Origin: an uncultured Pirellulaceae bacterium
GTDB lineage: Bacteria > Planctomycetota > Planctomycetia > Pirellulales > Pirellulaceae
Direction of reading: 5' to 3'
Assembly: GCA_937942355.1 (NCBI GenBank)
Contig: CALDEW010000162.1
Span: 1-39,134, forward strand
Length of the DNA: 39,134 bases
Below the pieces are notes generated by a model. That model did no database searches. It was not told where the DNA came from and saw only the letters and a list, made by a program, of their open reading frames with translations. The first letter of the stretch is position 1. Every line of letters starts with the position of its first letter. This document shows, piece after piece, positions 1 to 11,000 of this stretch. Both the position numbers and the translations under genes were made by a program.

Positions 1-393
1 GAATAACAGGTGTATCGTTTGCAACGTTCGCAGCGCTGAAAGAAGTTTCCCACTGTGAAACGATTGTTCACTCGCACGCGCGGGTCGTAACGATTGCGAA
101 AAGTCTGCTTTGAATGCTGGCATCGTGAGGTCGATGCTCGGGGCGGTCAAGGCTCCGCTCGAGACCAATCCACTTACAACATAAGCCCCGGCAGGTTTCA
201 GGCAGAGCTTCAACCTCCCGACAAATTGGCGGTCCCAAGAGGTCCCAGGATGCCAGCAAATATCTGGCTTGACCCTTTTTTGTAATTTTTCCATACTCTG
301 CCTCGCGTGATCAACACCAGCGGCCGTACGCTCGGCTGGGGGTGGGCTGGCCTAAGGAAAGGCCGTATTTTCTGTGGTGAATGGAGTTACCCT

Positions 394-2241
394 ATGTTCG
401 CGAAATCGTCTTCGTTTTTTGCATCCACCGTTTGTGCTGTCTTTTTGGTGACCGTGCTATCTGCGCCCTCAGCATCGGCTCAACAAACGTCTTCAACGCC
501 GCGGCCTGTATCGCAAACCGGTCAGAAGCGAATTTCGACGATGGCCACCGTTAATGGTCGGCCAATCTCGCGTCAGCAATTGGCAAACGAAGCCATGCGT
601 CGTTTCGGAAGCGACGTGCTCGAGAGCATCATCAACAAACTATTGGTGATGAACGAGTTGCAAGCTCAGGGTATCGAGATCACCGAAGGCGACATCAATA
701 AAACCATCCGCGAAAAGGCCGAAAAGTTTGGGCTCTCTGCCGACCGTTACTTAAAGCTTATCGAAAGCAAGCGGAGCATCAAAATCGACCAATACAAAAA
801 TGACATCGTCTGGAATGAACTGGCCTTGCGCCGCATCGCCGAAGCTCAGATACAGGTCACTCCGGAAGAACTTGAGCGCCGAATGGAGTTTGAGTTTGGT
901 GCGAAGATTCAGGTGCGCCAAATTGCTTTGACTGATTTAGAAGCGGCGAAAACGTTGCGTGAAATTCTTCGATCTGAACCTGAGAGCTTTGAGAAACTGG
1001 CCAAACAACACTCCGTTGACACTAACAGTGCTGCCATGGGTGGGCTGTTACCGCCGGTCCGCCGAAACAGTGGATTTCCTGAATTTGAGAAGGTTGCGTT
1101 CGCGCTTCAGCCCGGTGAAATCTCTGAAGTCTTCAAAGTCGATGGCGCATTTTTGGTGCTCCGATGCGAACGTGTGTTCCCCGCTGAGGAACTGACCCAA
1201 GAACAGGTCACGCAGGTCCACGAACGTATTATCGAAGAAATCACGCGTGACAAACTTCGCGATTCCGCACTCGATCTATTCCGCAAACTGCAACAATCGG
1301 CTCAAATCGTCAACGTAATGAACGATCCTGAGCTTTCCAAACAGATGCCAGGTGTTGCCGCGACAGTCAATGGTCAGAAAGTGTTGAAAAACCAAGTTGC
1401 TGAAGAATGTATTACGCGCTACGGCAAAATGATGCTGGAAGTTGAGATCAATCGAACACTATTGGTTCAAGAGCTGGAACGAAGCGGCATGTCGGTGGAG
1501 CAAGAAGAGGTCACCGCCGAAATCGCGCGGGCCGCCGAACAAGTGAAGCAGCGTCTGCCCGGTGGCGAAGTCAACATTGATGAGTATCTGGCCTTTGTGA
1601 CCGGAAATGATAAGAGTAAGGTCGATTTCTACATCGAAGATCAAGTCTGGCCGACGGTTGCGCTTAAGAAACTGGTCGCCGACAAAGTTGAAGTGACCGA
1701 TGAAGATTTGCAAAAAGGCTACGATGCCAATTTCGGGCCGGGGGTCGAGGTGCTGGCGATCGTATTCCAAGACCAACGTTCAGCGACGAAAGTTTGGAAG
1801 ATGGCAGCCGCCAATCCGACGGCTGAGTATTTTGGTCAATTGGCTCACCAGTATTCGATTGAACCTGCGTCTAAAAACAATTTTGGCCAAGTTCCCCCCG
1901 TGAAGAAGTTTGGTGGCCAACCAGAGTTGGAAGCCGAAGCGTTCTCACTGTCAAAAAATGAAATCTCGAAAGTGATTCAATTGGGCGAACATTGGGCGAT
2001 TCTGTTTTGCAAAGGTCGCACCAATCCTCAAGTTGCTGATTTCGATGCGGTGCAGGATGAACTGCACAAGAACATCCACGAGAAAAAGATCCGCTTGGCG
2101 ATGCAAGACGAAATTCAGCGTATCCACCAAGATGCTCAAATCGACAATTATTTGACCGGGACGTCGCAAACTGGCAAAGCGATGGTGCGTTCAGCGCGTT
2201 CGAACGCCAACCGTATGCCCGTCGGTACTCGTCAGCAATAG
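394..2241 (+). CDS. Secreted peptidyl-prolyl isomerase with two SurA-N/parvulin (rotamase) units
   Basis: ORF 307..2241; Met at 394 precedes a signal peptide (MFAKSSSFFASTVCAVFLVTVLSAPSASAQQ). Parvulin-like segment 'FEKLAKQHSVDTNSAAMGGLLPPVRRNSGFPEFEKVAFALQPGEISEVFKVDGAFLVL' recurs as 'FGQLAHQYSIEPASKNNFGQVPPVKKFGGQPELEAEAFSLSKNEISKVIQLGEHWAIL'. Confidence 0.85.
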   Translation: MFAKSSSFFASTVCAVFLVTVLSAPSASAQQTSSTPRPVSQTGQKRISTMATVNGRPISRQQLANEAMRRFGSDVLESIINKLLVMNELQAQGIEITEGDINKTIREKAEKFGLSADRYLKLIESKRSIKIDQYKNDIVWNELALRRIAEAQIQVTPEELERRMEFEFGAKIQVRQIALTDLEAAKTLREILRSEPESFEKLAKQHSVDTNSAAMGGLLPPVRRNSGFPEFEKVAFALQPGEISEVFKVDGAFLVLRCERVFPAEELTQEQVTQVHERIIEEITRDKLRDSALDLFRKLQQSAQIVNVMNDPELSKQMPGVAATVNGQKVLKNQVAEECITRYGKMMLEVEINRTLLVQELERSGMSVEQEEVTAEIARAAEQVKQRLPGGEVNIDEYLAFVTGNDKSKVDFYIEDQVWPTVALKKLVADKVEVTDEDLQKGYDANFGPGVEVLAIVFQDQRSATKVWKMAAANPTAEYFGQLAHQYSIEPASKNNFGQVPPVKKFGGQPELEAEAFSLSKNEISKVIQLGEHWAILFCKGRTNPQVADFDAVQDELHKNIHEKKIRLAMQDEIQRIHQDAQIDNYLTGTSQTGKAMVRSARSNANRMPVGTRQQ

Positions 2242-2274
2242 TCGATCTAGTGCATCATTACGTCTAATCTCTTG

Positions 2275-2365
2275 GGTAGTGGATGAGACCACGAATCCAG
2301 CGGCTGCATTAAACCGTCAATGGAAGGTTAATGGCAAGGCGGGACTCGTTGCCTCGTCCACTACC
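2275..2365. other. Structured intergenic element between convergent genes (possible bidirectional terminator or small RNA)
   Basis: Closing inverted repeat GGTAGTGGATGAG (2275-2287) / CTCGTCCACTACC (2353-2365), 12 of 13 complementary, remaining position a possible G-U; the loop contains further partly complementary sequence. Confidence 0.45.
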
Positions 2366-2396
2366 TCCAACTCTAAATCTCAGTTACGACCCAGCA

Positions 2397-3326
2397 CTAG
2401 TCACCGAATTGGACGACTTTTACTTCGCCGCCAGAGCGAGTGAAGGTCGCCCGATAGGGAATAAATGTAACGGCGTCTGATAAAAAACGCGTGCTCCCAT
2501 CGCACATGGCAACGTTGACTCCCTCGGAGTGATCGCTGCTGGGGGCCCTCCAATGTTTGCCAACTCTGAACGTTGCGATAATGTCGGGTTCATCCGCTTT
2601 GTATCCGTACAGCACTTGGCCATTGTGTTTGAATGACGACCACAAGAATGGATTGACGCGCGTGTTGTTTTTTGGGTTGCGACCGTCATATCGTTTTCGT
2701 TCTAGGAACAAAAAAGTGTTCGAGGTTCCGTCTTTTACCTCTTTGATGCCAATGTGGGAATCAAGAAAACCCATTCCGTTGCCGTCGCGATTGAAGGGAT
2801 ACCAGGGAAGTTGCCCACCCACATTGATCGCGTAGTCTTTGTGTTCGCCCTGTTCAAACCGTTTCGCAACAGAAGGGCATGAAAACAACGGCGGAGCATG
2901 GGTCGAAGCGAACTTGTTCACTTGATCCGAAACGTTAGAAGGGTGTTCGCCACTGAGCGAGTCATGCTGCCCGGTTGCATCGGAAACGTAGGCCGAATAG
3001 TTGAAGTCAATCTTATTGGCCAGTTGCTCCTGATCCAGAAAGGGCAAAAGAAACGTGGGCCACGTGATGTATCCGCCTCGCGCGGGCCCAAAGCCAATCG
3101 ACTTGTCTTCTCCTCCTACGGCAGAAGGCGGAAATCTTCGATTGGAATCGTGAAACAGGTGAGCCGAAAGTGCCAGTTGCCTCATGTTATTCAAGCAACT
3201 CGTTCGCCGCGCGGCTTCTCGAACTTGTTGCACCGCCGGGAGTAACATTGCGATCAAGATTCCAGTGATCGCAATGACGACCAAAAGTTCAACAAGCGTG
3301 AACGCCGTGCGAGATGGAGTTTTCAC
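2397..3326 (-). CDS. DUF1559 family protein with type II secretion/prepilin N-terminal methylation motif
   Basis: N-terminus 'RTAFTLVELLVVIAITGILIAMLLPAVQQVREAARRTSCLNNMRQLALSAHLFHDSNRRFPP' and C-terminal 'VNVAMCDGSTRFLSD' are the planctomycete DUF1559 signature. Confidence 0.93.
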   Translation of the reverse strand: MKTPSRTAFTLVELLVVIAITGILIAMLLPAVQQVREAARRTSCLNNMRQLALSAHLFHDSNRRFPPSAVGGEDKSIGFGPARGGYITWPTFLLPFLDQEQLANKIDFNYSAYVSDATGQHDSLSGEHPSNVSDQVNKFASTHAPPLFSCPSVAKRFEQGEHKDYAINVGGQLPWYPFNRDGNGMGFLDSHIGIKEVKDGTSNTFLFLERKRYDGRNPKNNTRVNPFLWSSFKHNGQVLYGYKADEPDIIATFRVGKHWRAPSSDHSEGVNVAMCDGSTRFLSDAVTFIPYRATFTRSGGEVKVVQFGD

Positions 3327-3409
3327 CGATGTTGCCGTTTCAAAAGAGGAGACGCGAATGGCATGGATGTCGACCGTGTACCGCCGACTCTTTACAACCT
3401 AAATCGGAT

Positions 3410-6400
3410 CTATAGATTTTTCAAACGCAATTTGTTCCGTACCTTTTTGGAGTCTTCCTTCAACCAACCGCCTTTTTGCCGTTTATTCAGTTTCCGAAGC
3501 TCAACAACGGCGCGTTGTCGACTGATACGGCAAGTCACATAGTCGCGGTAAATCAAGTCCGCTTTCTCGCGGCGACGAATCGAATCGTTCACGTCCAAGA
3601 ACTCTTCGGCCCATTGGTATGACCATTGGTGAAGGGTCTGCATGTGTTTCCGCAATTGAGAATTTTTTTCTGTTTCGCTGGGGGCATTGCTGAGTTTGGA
3701 TGACGAAGGTGAGGATTGATAAAGAGCGCTTTGAGCTTCGTCGACGCGCGTTTTTAACCCGTCCAGCTGCGATTGTAAGTCTGATCGTTGCAGCATTTTG
3801 TTGTTTCGACACTGCGCGATCGTTTCGAGCAATTTTTCGACGCAAAGTTGGCCGATCACCGGCATCGCCACCAACGCCGAAATCGCTTTCTCCGCCACCA
3901 CCAGTCGCCGGTCTTGGGTCGCCTCGCAGGCTTCGAAGCAAGTGTCCCAGGCTTGGAAACGATAAACAAAATCGAGCCCAGTCCCTTTAATGTTTTGCAT
4001 GCCCATCGTGCGTGCTAGGAAACCGGGTGGGATTTCTTGAATAATCTGACTGACGACCTCTTCGCCTGTGGCTTCTGAATCAGTAACGACGACCAGTTTG
4101 CGAGAGAACCAATGGCCAAGCATCGTTCGATACTTGTTGTCCAGAGGGTTGGCCATATTTTGGGGTGCGTCTTCGATCGCTTCGCGCAACTCACGGTATT
4201 CAGTGTAAGCACGGTTGAGCCATGATTGATGTTGGAGGATTGCCTCAACGTAGTCGCTGGAGATCGCAGCAGATTCCAACAATTCTTTCAGATTGCTATC
4301 GGGTGAAAGTGCACTGCCATCGATCGTTGGGGCAGGTTTCCCATGATCGCTGATTTCTTGGAGCACGCTGTTGATCATGTGTTCCAGCTGCGCGGTGATC
4401 TGCTTTTCCGCAACGGGTTGGCGGAAATTCCACGCCGTTTCCTTCAGTATCTCCAGCGCGTGCTCGGTGCTCCATGTGCCGTCATTCTGCTTCAGCGTCA
4501 TGGTCGCAGATTTTTCTTGCCATGCCTCGTCGATGAATTTTTTTAGACCGTTGAGGTTAGTGCCGATGAGAAAAAAGCGATCCGCGCTAATATCTTCGAC
4601 GATGATTTTCGCGAAGACGCGCGAACGCGGTACTCGATCGGCGCGATTGTTGATGACACCAACGATCCATGTTGTTGGCTCTGTCCAAGGGTCTTGTGTG
4701 TCGTACTTCAGACGTTTCCAGTTACCCATGCAGCCAAAACGCTCGTTCGCGGACATACCATTGGTAAATTCGATCCGCCGCGTTTTCACCTTCGATACCG
4801 GATGCGTTTTCAAAACCCCCAGATCAGGCACCAAATCGTCCGCCATTGCTTTGAGGGATTGCTCATGGGTCATTCCCAGATTCGCAGCCATCTGAGATAC
4901 CAGCGCGATATTGTCGGGATGCTCTTGATAGGGAAACCGTTCAAGAATGTCGTCGGTGATCAATCCCGACTGCAGCCAACCCACCGACTGCATCGTCGTT
5001 TGGTTTCGTTCACATTGGAGGGTGACGAAAGGCTTCATTTGCTCTTCGGTCGTCACCAGCAGGGATTTCTTTGGCACAAAACCGGAGATTGTTTCGGCGA
5101 CGTTGTAGCCGGCGGGACCTTGAATGTCTTCGTGATCGGGGTAGGTGTTGGTGATTGTGGCGATGTCGTCAAGCATCCATTGATGTTGCAGCACGTTGAC
5201 GTAGTCCGGGTTAAGAGCCATACACTCCCACAGGAAAACTGACGGTTTGAGTTTCGCGGCGATATTGATGAGGTTCCTCTGTTCCCAAATTGTGGCCTTG
5301 TCATAAGGACGAAAAAAAGGAATCTCCATGGGTTCGCCGAAGGCGTAGCTGTGAATGAACATCGCCTCGCATCCGGTGGTTTTGGAAACCAGTCCATGGC
5401 CCATGACACCCAGCAGGGCAGCTTTCAATCGTTCGGTTCCCGATTTTCCACGCGTGCCCCAGCCGCCAATGGAAAATGGAATCTTCTTGCGTGATTGGCG
5501 AAGCGAAAAATTCAACCACAAATGCCTTATCATGACCAACAACAGCGTTACGCACGCAAACAGGACCAATTCACCCAGCGAATTTTCGTAAGGTGAAGAG
5601 AAGTACTCGGTGAATCGTTTCAGGTGACCCACAAGTATTTCGTAGTGCGAGGCTCCCAATACATGCGTTGCTAAAGGTAGCAAGACCGGAGAAAGTTGAG
5701 TTACGTTCCCGAAGAATCTCGAGACGCTGGAATCCGTGATCGGCTGGGATTTCTCCTGCGCTTGCTTTGCGGGTGGTGCTTGTTCGGTTTCTGATTGATC
5801 GTATCGATGGGGTTTGAAAGAGATGTTGAAACCCAGTTCGATAATGGAACCAATGTAGGTATCCGCATCGGTCGTGCCGCCGTCCCAGTTGCGCAGGCTG
5901 GCGTACTTTGCGAAATCCCTGGTAAGTGAATAACAGGCGGCGATTCTTTGACCGATCTTAAGCGGTGGCGTGATGGACGTAACGCCTTGGCTGGAGACAA
6001 TTTTGATGGTGGCCGGTTTGAACCAGCTCATATTGAGCGCTGAAATCAGGTCGTCCACCAAAGGCAAAAATGGTCGCCAGGTACCATCGTTGGCAATCAT
6101 AAGGGGTTCGCCGGGAACTTTGGTTTCACTCAATTCTCCCAAAATTTGCGAGGGAGCTTTGAGTCGGGCCGTGCTGACGCGGCCGATGGTGTGTGGGTGT
6201 CCTTTTCGTTTGTCCGTTGCCGATCTTCGCATTTCGTGCACCAACCGCCACAGCCGTAGTCCAAAGACTGGACCGCGCGTGACGCGCATCCCCAACCATG
6301 TTCTCTGAACTTCGTAACCAAAATCATCTTGTGACAGGACGGCGAAGATGCGCGCCAGCGTTTCTTCGTCGACCCAATCAAACCAACGATTTGGATAGGT

Positions 6401-8062
6401 CCGCGAACGTCCGGGCTTGATTCGCGAAACGTCTTTGGCCAAACGTTCGATCAATCGGCTGGCCTGCTCATTGAGTATGCCCCAAAGGCGTTCGTTGCAT
6501 TGCGCTGCCCAGCGCCGAACAGGCACCGAAGCGTGGTTGTTTTGAAGCGATTGTATCGCAGGTTGAATCTGGCTTCTTATCAGTGTCACAATGGTAAAAC
6601 GCGATTGGTCTGGATCGCCTTGGGTCTGTGCTGCAAGTCTTGCCAGGCTTCTTTTGAGTACGTCGGTCGTCGCCCATAGCGCAGTTCTGAGCACAAATTC
6701 ATCTTGTTCACGTTTGAGCACATGTGGCAAGACTCTGAAAAAGCTAATGCTCTGCTGCGAGTGCAAACCAGGCCGCGCCGCAGTGCTGAGGGCCGATGCG
6801 CGAACCTTGGGGTCATCATCACTGAGAACTATTTGTCGCCACATGCGATGAGTCAATCGGTCATAAGAAAGAAACAACGCGTCCGCCGTTTTTTGTCGAA
6901 CGAAACTGCTGGTGTCCGGCTCCCAAGGTAACTCAATTTTGTGCCCGTCGCCTCGGCTGAGGAATTTCTCGATCAAGCTCCACGCGTGGCGACGCACAAA
7001 GATATCGTCTCCGGTGCCGGGACTACTCAAACGCTGATCAATAACATTCATCGCTGCGTCAGCAGAAAGATTCGAGAGAATCGTCAGTGCTTCGCATTGA
7101 ACCCAAACGTCAGCTGTTTTTTCTCGCGCCGAACGGTCAATGAATCCAAGCATCCGTTGGCTGACGATCGTCCATGCGATTCCGCTGGGCAATGCCTCCA
7201 GCATTATTCTTAGAGACTTTATTGCCGCACATTGAACCCGCACGTCTCCTTGGTATACAAAGGCTGGTAACAGCGATGCTTCGACCTTTAAGCGTTGCCA
7301 AATCCCTTTGATTCGATTGTTCAGATCGTCAGCGGCACCTCCGAAATGAGCCGCGTTAAGTTCTGTGGCGCGGTGAAAAATGTGAACCACGGTCGAAGCC
7401 AGTCGATCCAATGTGAAACACAGTAACAGTTCTTTCTCCCCTTGAAGTTTTAAAAATCGGTCGCTGAGCGCCTCTTCGTCGAACCAACGCGCGAATGCTC
7501 GTTCGTCTCTTACCAACGAGTCAGGATCCTGGTTTAAACATTGGGCGAAATGGAGGATCAGTTCCTTGCGAACCCTCTGTGTTGACGCCGCCGCCAAATT
7601 ACGACGAAACTGCTTATTTAGCGTGCTGAGCTTCGCAAGTTCTCCAAGCTGTGTTTCGATTTGTTGAAACAGGAAGTCGCAGAAAAAACGAGGAGCTTGG
7701 TTACCTTCGCGACCGTTCTGTAGGTTGATTTCATCGAGTAACCAGCGTTGATTGCTAAGCTGTCTGGCGTTGCGAACACTTTTTTCTGCAACCTGTTTTG
7801 TGTTTTTGATCCAATTTTGAAAGCCGGTGTCTAAGGTTGCGATGAGATTCGAGTTGAGTTTGACTTCATAGTCGTTGAGGCCTAACTCGAGTAGTTTGCG
7901 TACCTGTTTAAGCCCAATCGCCGAACCTAAAGATCGGAGCGTGGAACGTTCAGGCGGCTTTTTCGAAGGGTCTGGCTTGGCTAATTCTTCGATAGCGCGG
8001 ATTTGTTCGGTCTGAGACTTCAGGTGGTCTGTCGAAGGGTCAGATTGATCGACAGTCGCCAT
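3410..8062 (-). CDS. CapB/PgsB-like Mur-ligase-type poly-gamma-glutamate synthetase fused to a large N-terminal HEAT-like helical region
   Basis: P-loop 'GGWGTRGKSGTERLK' (about 5422-5466), 'KTTGCEAMFI', 'WECMALNPDYVNVLQHQWMLDDIATITNTYPDHEDIQGP' match PgsB ('GIRGKSTVTRL', 'KTTGTDA', 'SECMAVNPDYQ...NVLEDHMDVMGP'). Hydrophobic segments just upstream (e.g. LGELVLFACVTLLLVMIRHLWLNF). N-terminal ~750 aa is helix rich with HEAT-like blocks ('DVRVQCAAIKSLRIMLEALPSG', 'DPKVRASALSTAARPG'). Confidence 0.85.
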   Translation of the reverse strand: MATVDQSDPSTDHLKSQTEQIRAIEELAKPDPSKKPPERSTLRSLGSAIGLKQVRKLLELGLNDYEVKLNSNLIATLDTGFQNWIKNTKQVAEKSVRNARQLSNQRWLLDEINLQNGREGNQAPRFFCDFLFQQIETQLGELAKLSTLNKQFRRNLAAASTQRVRKELILHFAQCLNQDPDSLVRDERAFARWFDEEALSDRFLKLQGEKELLLCFTLDRLASTVVHIFHRATELNAAHFGGAADDLNNRIKGIWQRLKVEASLLPAFVYQGDVRVQCAAIKSLRIMLEALPSGIAWTIVSQRMLGFIDRSAREKTADVWVQCEALTILSNLSADAAMNVIDQRLSSPGTGDDIFVRRHAWSLIEKFLSRGDGHKIELPWEPDTSSFVRQKTADALFLSYDRLTHRMWRQIVLSDDDPKVRASALSTAARPGLHSQQSISFFRVLPHVLKREQDEFVLRTALWATTDVLKRSLARLAAQTQGDPDQSRFTIVTLIRSQIQPAIQSLQNNHASVPVRRWAAQCNERLWGILNEQASRLIERLAKDVSRIKPGRSRTYPNRWFDWVDEETLARIFAVLSQDDFGYEVQRTWLGMRVTRGPVFGLRLWRLVHEMRRSATDKRKGHPHTIGRVSTARLKAPSQILGELSETKVPGEPLMIANDGTWRPFLPLVDDLISALNMSWFKPATIKIVSSQGVTSITPPLKIGQRIAACYSLTRDFAKYASLRNWDGGTTDADTYIGSIIELGFNISFKPHRYDQSETEQAPPAKQAQEKSQPITDSSVSRFFGNVTQLSPVLLPLATHVLGASHYEILVGHLKRFTEYFSSPYENSLGELVLFACVTLLLVMIRHLWLNFSLRQSRKKIPFSIGGWGTRGKSGTERLKAALLGVMGHGLVSKTTGCEAMFIHSYAFGEPMEIPFFRPYDKATIWEQRNLINIAAKLKPSVFLWECMALNPDYVNVLQHQWMLDDIATITNTYPDHEDIQGPAGYNVAETISGFVPKKSLLVTTEEQMKPFVTLQCERNQTTMQSVGWLQSGLITDDILERFPYQEHPDNIALVSQMAANLGMTHEQSLKAMADDLVPDLGVLKTHPVSKVKTRRIEFTNGMSANERFGCMGNWKRLKYDTQDPWTEPTTWIVGVINNRADRVPRSRVFAKIIVEDISADRFFLIGTNLNGLKKFIDEAWQEKSATMTLKQNDGTWSTEHALEILKETAWNFRQPVAEKQITAQLEHMINSVLQEISDHGKPAPTIDGSALSPDSNLKELLESAAISSDYVEAILQHQSWLNRAYTEYRELREAIEDAPQNMANPLDNKYRTMLGHWFSRKLVVVTDSEATGEEVVSQIIQEIPPGFLARTMGMQNIKGTGLDFVYRFQAWDTCFEACEATQDRRLVVAEKAISALVAMPVIGQLCVEKLLETIAQCRNNKMLQRSDLQSQLDGLKTRVDEAQSALYQSSPSSSKLSNAPSETEKNSQLRKHMQTLHQWSYQWAEEFLDVNDSIRRREKADLIYRDYVTCRISRQRAVVELRKLNKRQKGGWLKEDSKKVRNKLRLKNL

Positions 8063-8079
8063 GAGATTCTATGTGAGGG

Positions 8080-11000
8080 TCAGTCGGGATAGAAGTGATT
8101 GATTTTCGCAGCGCGTTCTTGTTTCAGAGAACGGAACAGAATCGAGTTTGGATTAAAGTCACGATAACCGCGACCGTCGTTGAAATAGTGATGGAAGAAA
8201 AAACCAACGCTCGTGCCGCCATCGAGAGCATGAGCAATAGAGAAATCAATCTCCGATCGGTGTCCGCCCCGATGCCAACGTTCGGCTTTTATGTCAACAC
8301 GGAATACGTTTTGAATCGCTGTTTCTATACGATCGTTATCGGAGAAAAACCCAGTCATTCGATAGTCAACGTGCAACTGAATAGGCCCAAACAGTTGATC
8401 CGATCCAATCTCAAAACCGGCATTGTCGGGAATTAGCTGATCTTCGTTACCGTTTAACCTCGGCTGGAAGTACACCCGCCGATCAAGGCAACACTGGTAG
8501 ACGAATCGATCCGAAAGTCGTAACCCGTAGCGATGGTTTCGTTTGTAGCGGGTGAAGATGTCTTGATCCAATTCACCCGGTGCGAAACCATTTACGTCCT
8601 CGCTGAGGAAGCGCCCGTGAAAACCCAGCCTCGGTTGATGGCTTAAGTTTGGACTGAAATGGTGCTTGCGAGAAATACTGCCCGACAGACCGGCGGTCCA
8701 TGGGAACGAATGAGAGTCAGGCAGCAGCGGAGTTCCGGCGTATTGCCCAAAGGCAAACACGTCCCATTGCGATTGCAACGGCCCCCATGAATCGGCTCCA
8801 CTGTCAGGCGCGTCATCTACTATACGGTTTGAGTTGAAGCGGCTGTGGCGGAATCCAAAGGTTGGACCTGAGCCCAACCGAGGCCGGAGGAGCCATTGGC
8901 TTTTGCGATATTCGTTTTTCCACTGGTCGTAGTAGTGATTGGTCAAACCCACTTCGAAGAATTGCCCCGGCTGCCCGCCATCAAGAAACTCTTCCAACGG
9001 ACGACGTGACCGGTAACCGAAGTGTAGTCCTGTCGTCCCGCTCTCTTGTAGCCCCAATTGCGACGAATCAACAACGTCCACGTCGACTTGGCTCGAATCG
9101 GGTGATCGCAGACCCAACAGATCCAAATCTTCAGCCGTGAAATTTTGTTCGACTTGATCAAAAACCTCCGCGACGGTCGCGTTGATCCAGTGACGATTCT
9201 TTTTGGATGGAGTGGGCGGAGCGCGATAGATCGGAGACGCTTCATTGTTAAGATTCATCTCATAAATTCGATATCGCGCGACTCTCCGGCCATCGCTGGG
9301 CACGAATTCGAACGTGCGAAGCTCCTCGGTGACGGGAATGAGCCTGGTGACGATCTCTTCTTCGATCAGTTCGTCGACGCGAATAACGTTGGGGCCGGAC
9401 ACACGGAAACGCAGCGGTTCTTCTTCGGTGGCAACGTGGTAAGAGCGCATCACCGAACCAAGGTTGGCCGAAACATCACTTTCGGGATCTACTGTGCCGT
9501 TGGCTAAGACTTCTTTAATATTCACATGGACATAGTGGTTGGCGTACGGTTGCGGCATCCACAGGGCGATTTGAGAATTCTCAGGCGAGATCTTTACGCG
9601 AAACGTCTCGACATCGTCATGGCCTTTTAAGGTTACTTGATCGTGTTTTCCGTTAATCTCCCACATCACCGTTGTTTCGGCGATGGGCAAGAATCCAACG
9701 CGCGGACGCCGCAAAGACACTTCTATCTCAGGCGAAAAAATGGAAGTCAGGTCGAGGATCAGAGGGTCGTCACCCAGGAGAGCCCGTTGCGGTATAAAAT
9801 TCCCCTGCAACGACTTGCGAATGCGAATGGGGGGATTGTCCGGACGCCAACGTTGGGCGCGCTCGGTGTAGACGCCGGCGCGCCGATCAAACTGCTCCAT
9901 CCGCTTCCATGTCGCGCCGGTTTTAACTTGGTTGAACAACCGCCGCAGGTCCTGGTGCTGAGGGTGTTCCTGAACAAGTTTCTGTAGCGACGCGATTTGG
10001 TTCATTCGCATCAAGTTGACTTCGGCGCCCTGTTGCTCGGTTGGGGCGATCGAATTGTCATAAGCGATTGCGATCGCCTGCTGGTAGACTTTATCTTGAT
10101 GCCGCAGCGCCAGCGGTGAGTGGACTGGCAAGATGCGGTTTTGCCAAACGGGCAGGTCACCAAGTTGCTCCGTCAGAAGCGGAGTAAGGTGCGACATATT
10201 GAGGTCGTCGCCGTTGAATTGAATGATCCCGTGCGCCAGCGAACGGCCGCCGACTTCTCGGGAGACCAACCGGACAAGATCTGGCGTTGTCTTTTCGACG
10301 CCGACGCGATTTTGGAACCCCGCCGGCAATTGAGGTTGGTGTGTGTTGCCAAGTCTTCCGACGATGACGGCGGCGAGCGTTGTTTCGTTGATCGGAGGTA
10401 GCACAGGCGAAAGGATCTCCGGTCGCATTGTCGAAACACGATGAATCATATCCACTTGGGCACTGCTTAATTGGATCTCGTTGAGGCCCTCGGGAAGATC
10501 AATCTCGGTAATGATTTTGTTCCCGGGAAACAGTTGGTCAGAGCGGCCTTCGATTTGTAGTGTCGTGGAAACGCTATTGTTGATGATCGGCACGCGCTGC
10601 AATTGGGAACCGTTGGTGATCTCCAGCACACCATTGACCGATTCGGGCGACTGCAAATCGTGTAGCGGACGCGATTCGATCGAGATTCGCGCGGGGCCTT
10701 GAATGGCGACCGTTGCAGGGGCAGCCTTCAATGAAGTAAAGAAGTCGTATCTTAGGTCTCTGTCAATTGAATAAATCGTTGCCATGCCGTAGCAGGATTT
10801 AACGACGGTCGGATCATACCGTTTGATTCTTGGTCCTGGTGTTTTATCCAAGTACCTTTGCCAGTCTTCAATCGCGGCCATGCGCGTCAAAAAATCAGGG
10901 CTGGTCAGACGAGAGTAAACATGGTCGCCGTATTTCCAATGCGTAATCCAAGTCTGCCCACGCTCGCCAGCGGCAGATAGCAGTTTGAAAGCTCGTTTGT

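Noticed and set aside
1-300. Small ORFs 68..259 (-) and 94..285 (+) at the left edge
   Set aside because: Overlapping, short, no recognisable motif; probably non-coding or edge of an unseen gene.
2275-2365. Possible tRNA or small bacterial SRP RNA
   Set aside because: No T-arm GTTCRA motif or acceptor geometry for tRNA; the GGAAGG near 2320 lacks the flanking SRP domain IV consensus (GTCAGGTCC...AGCAG).
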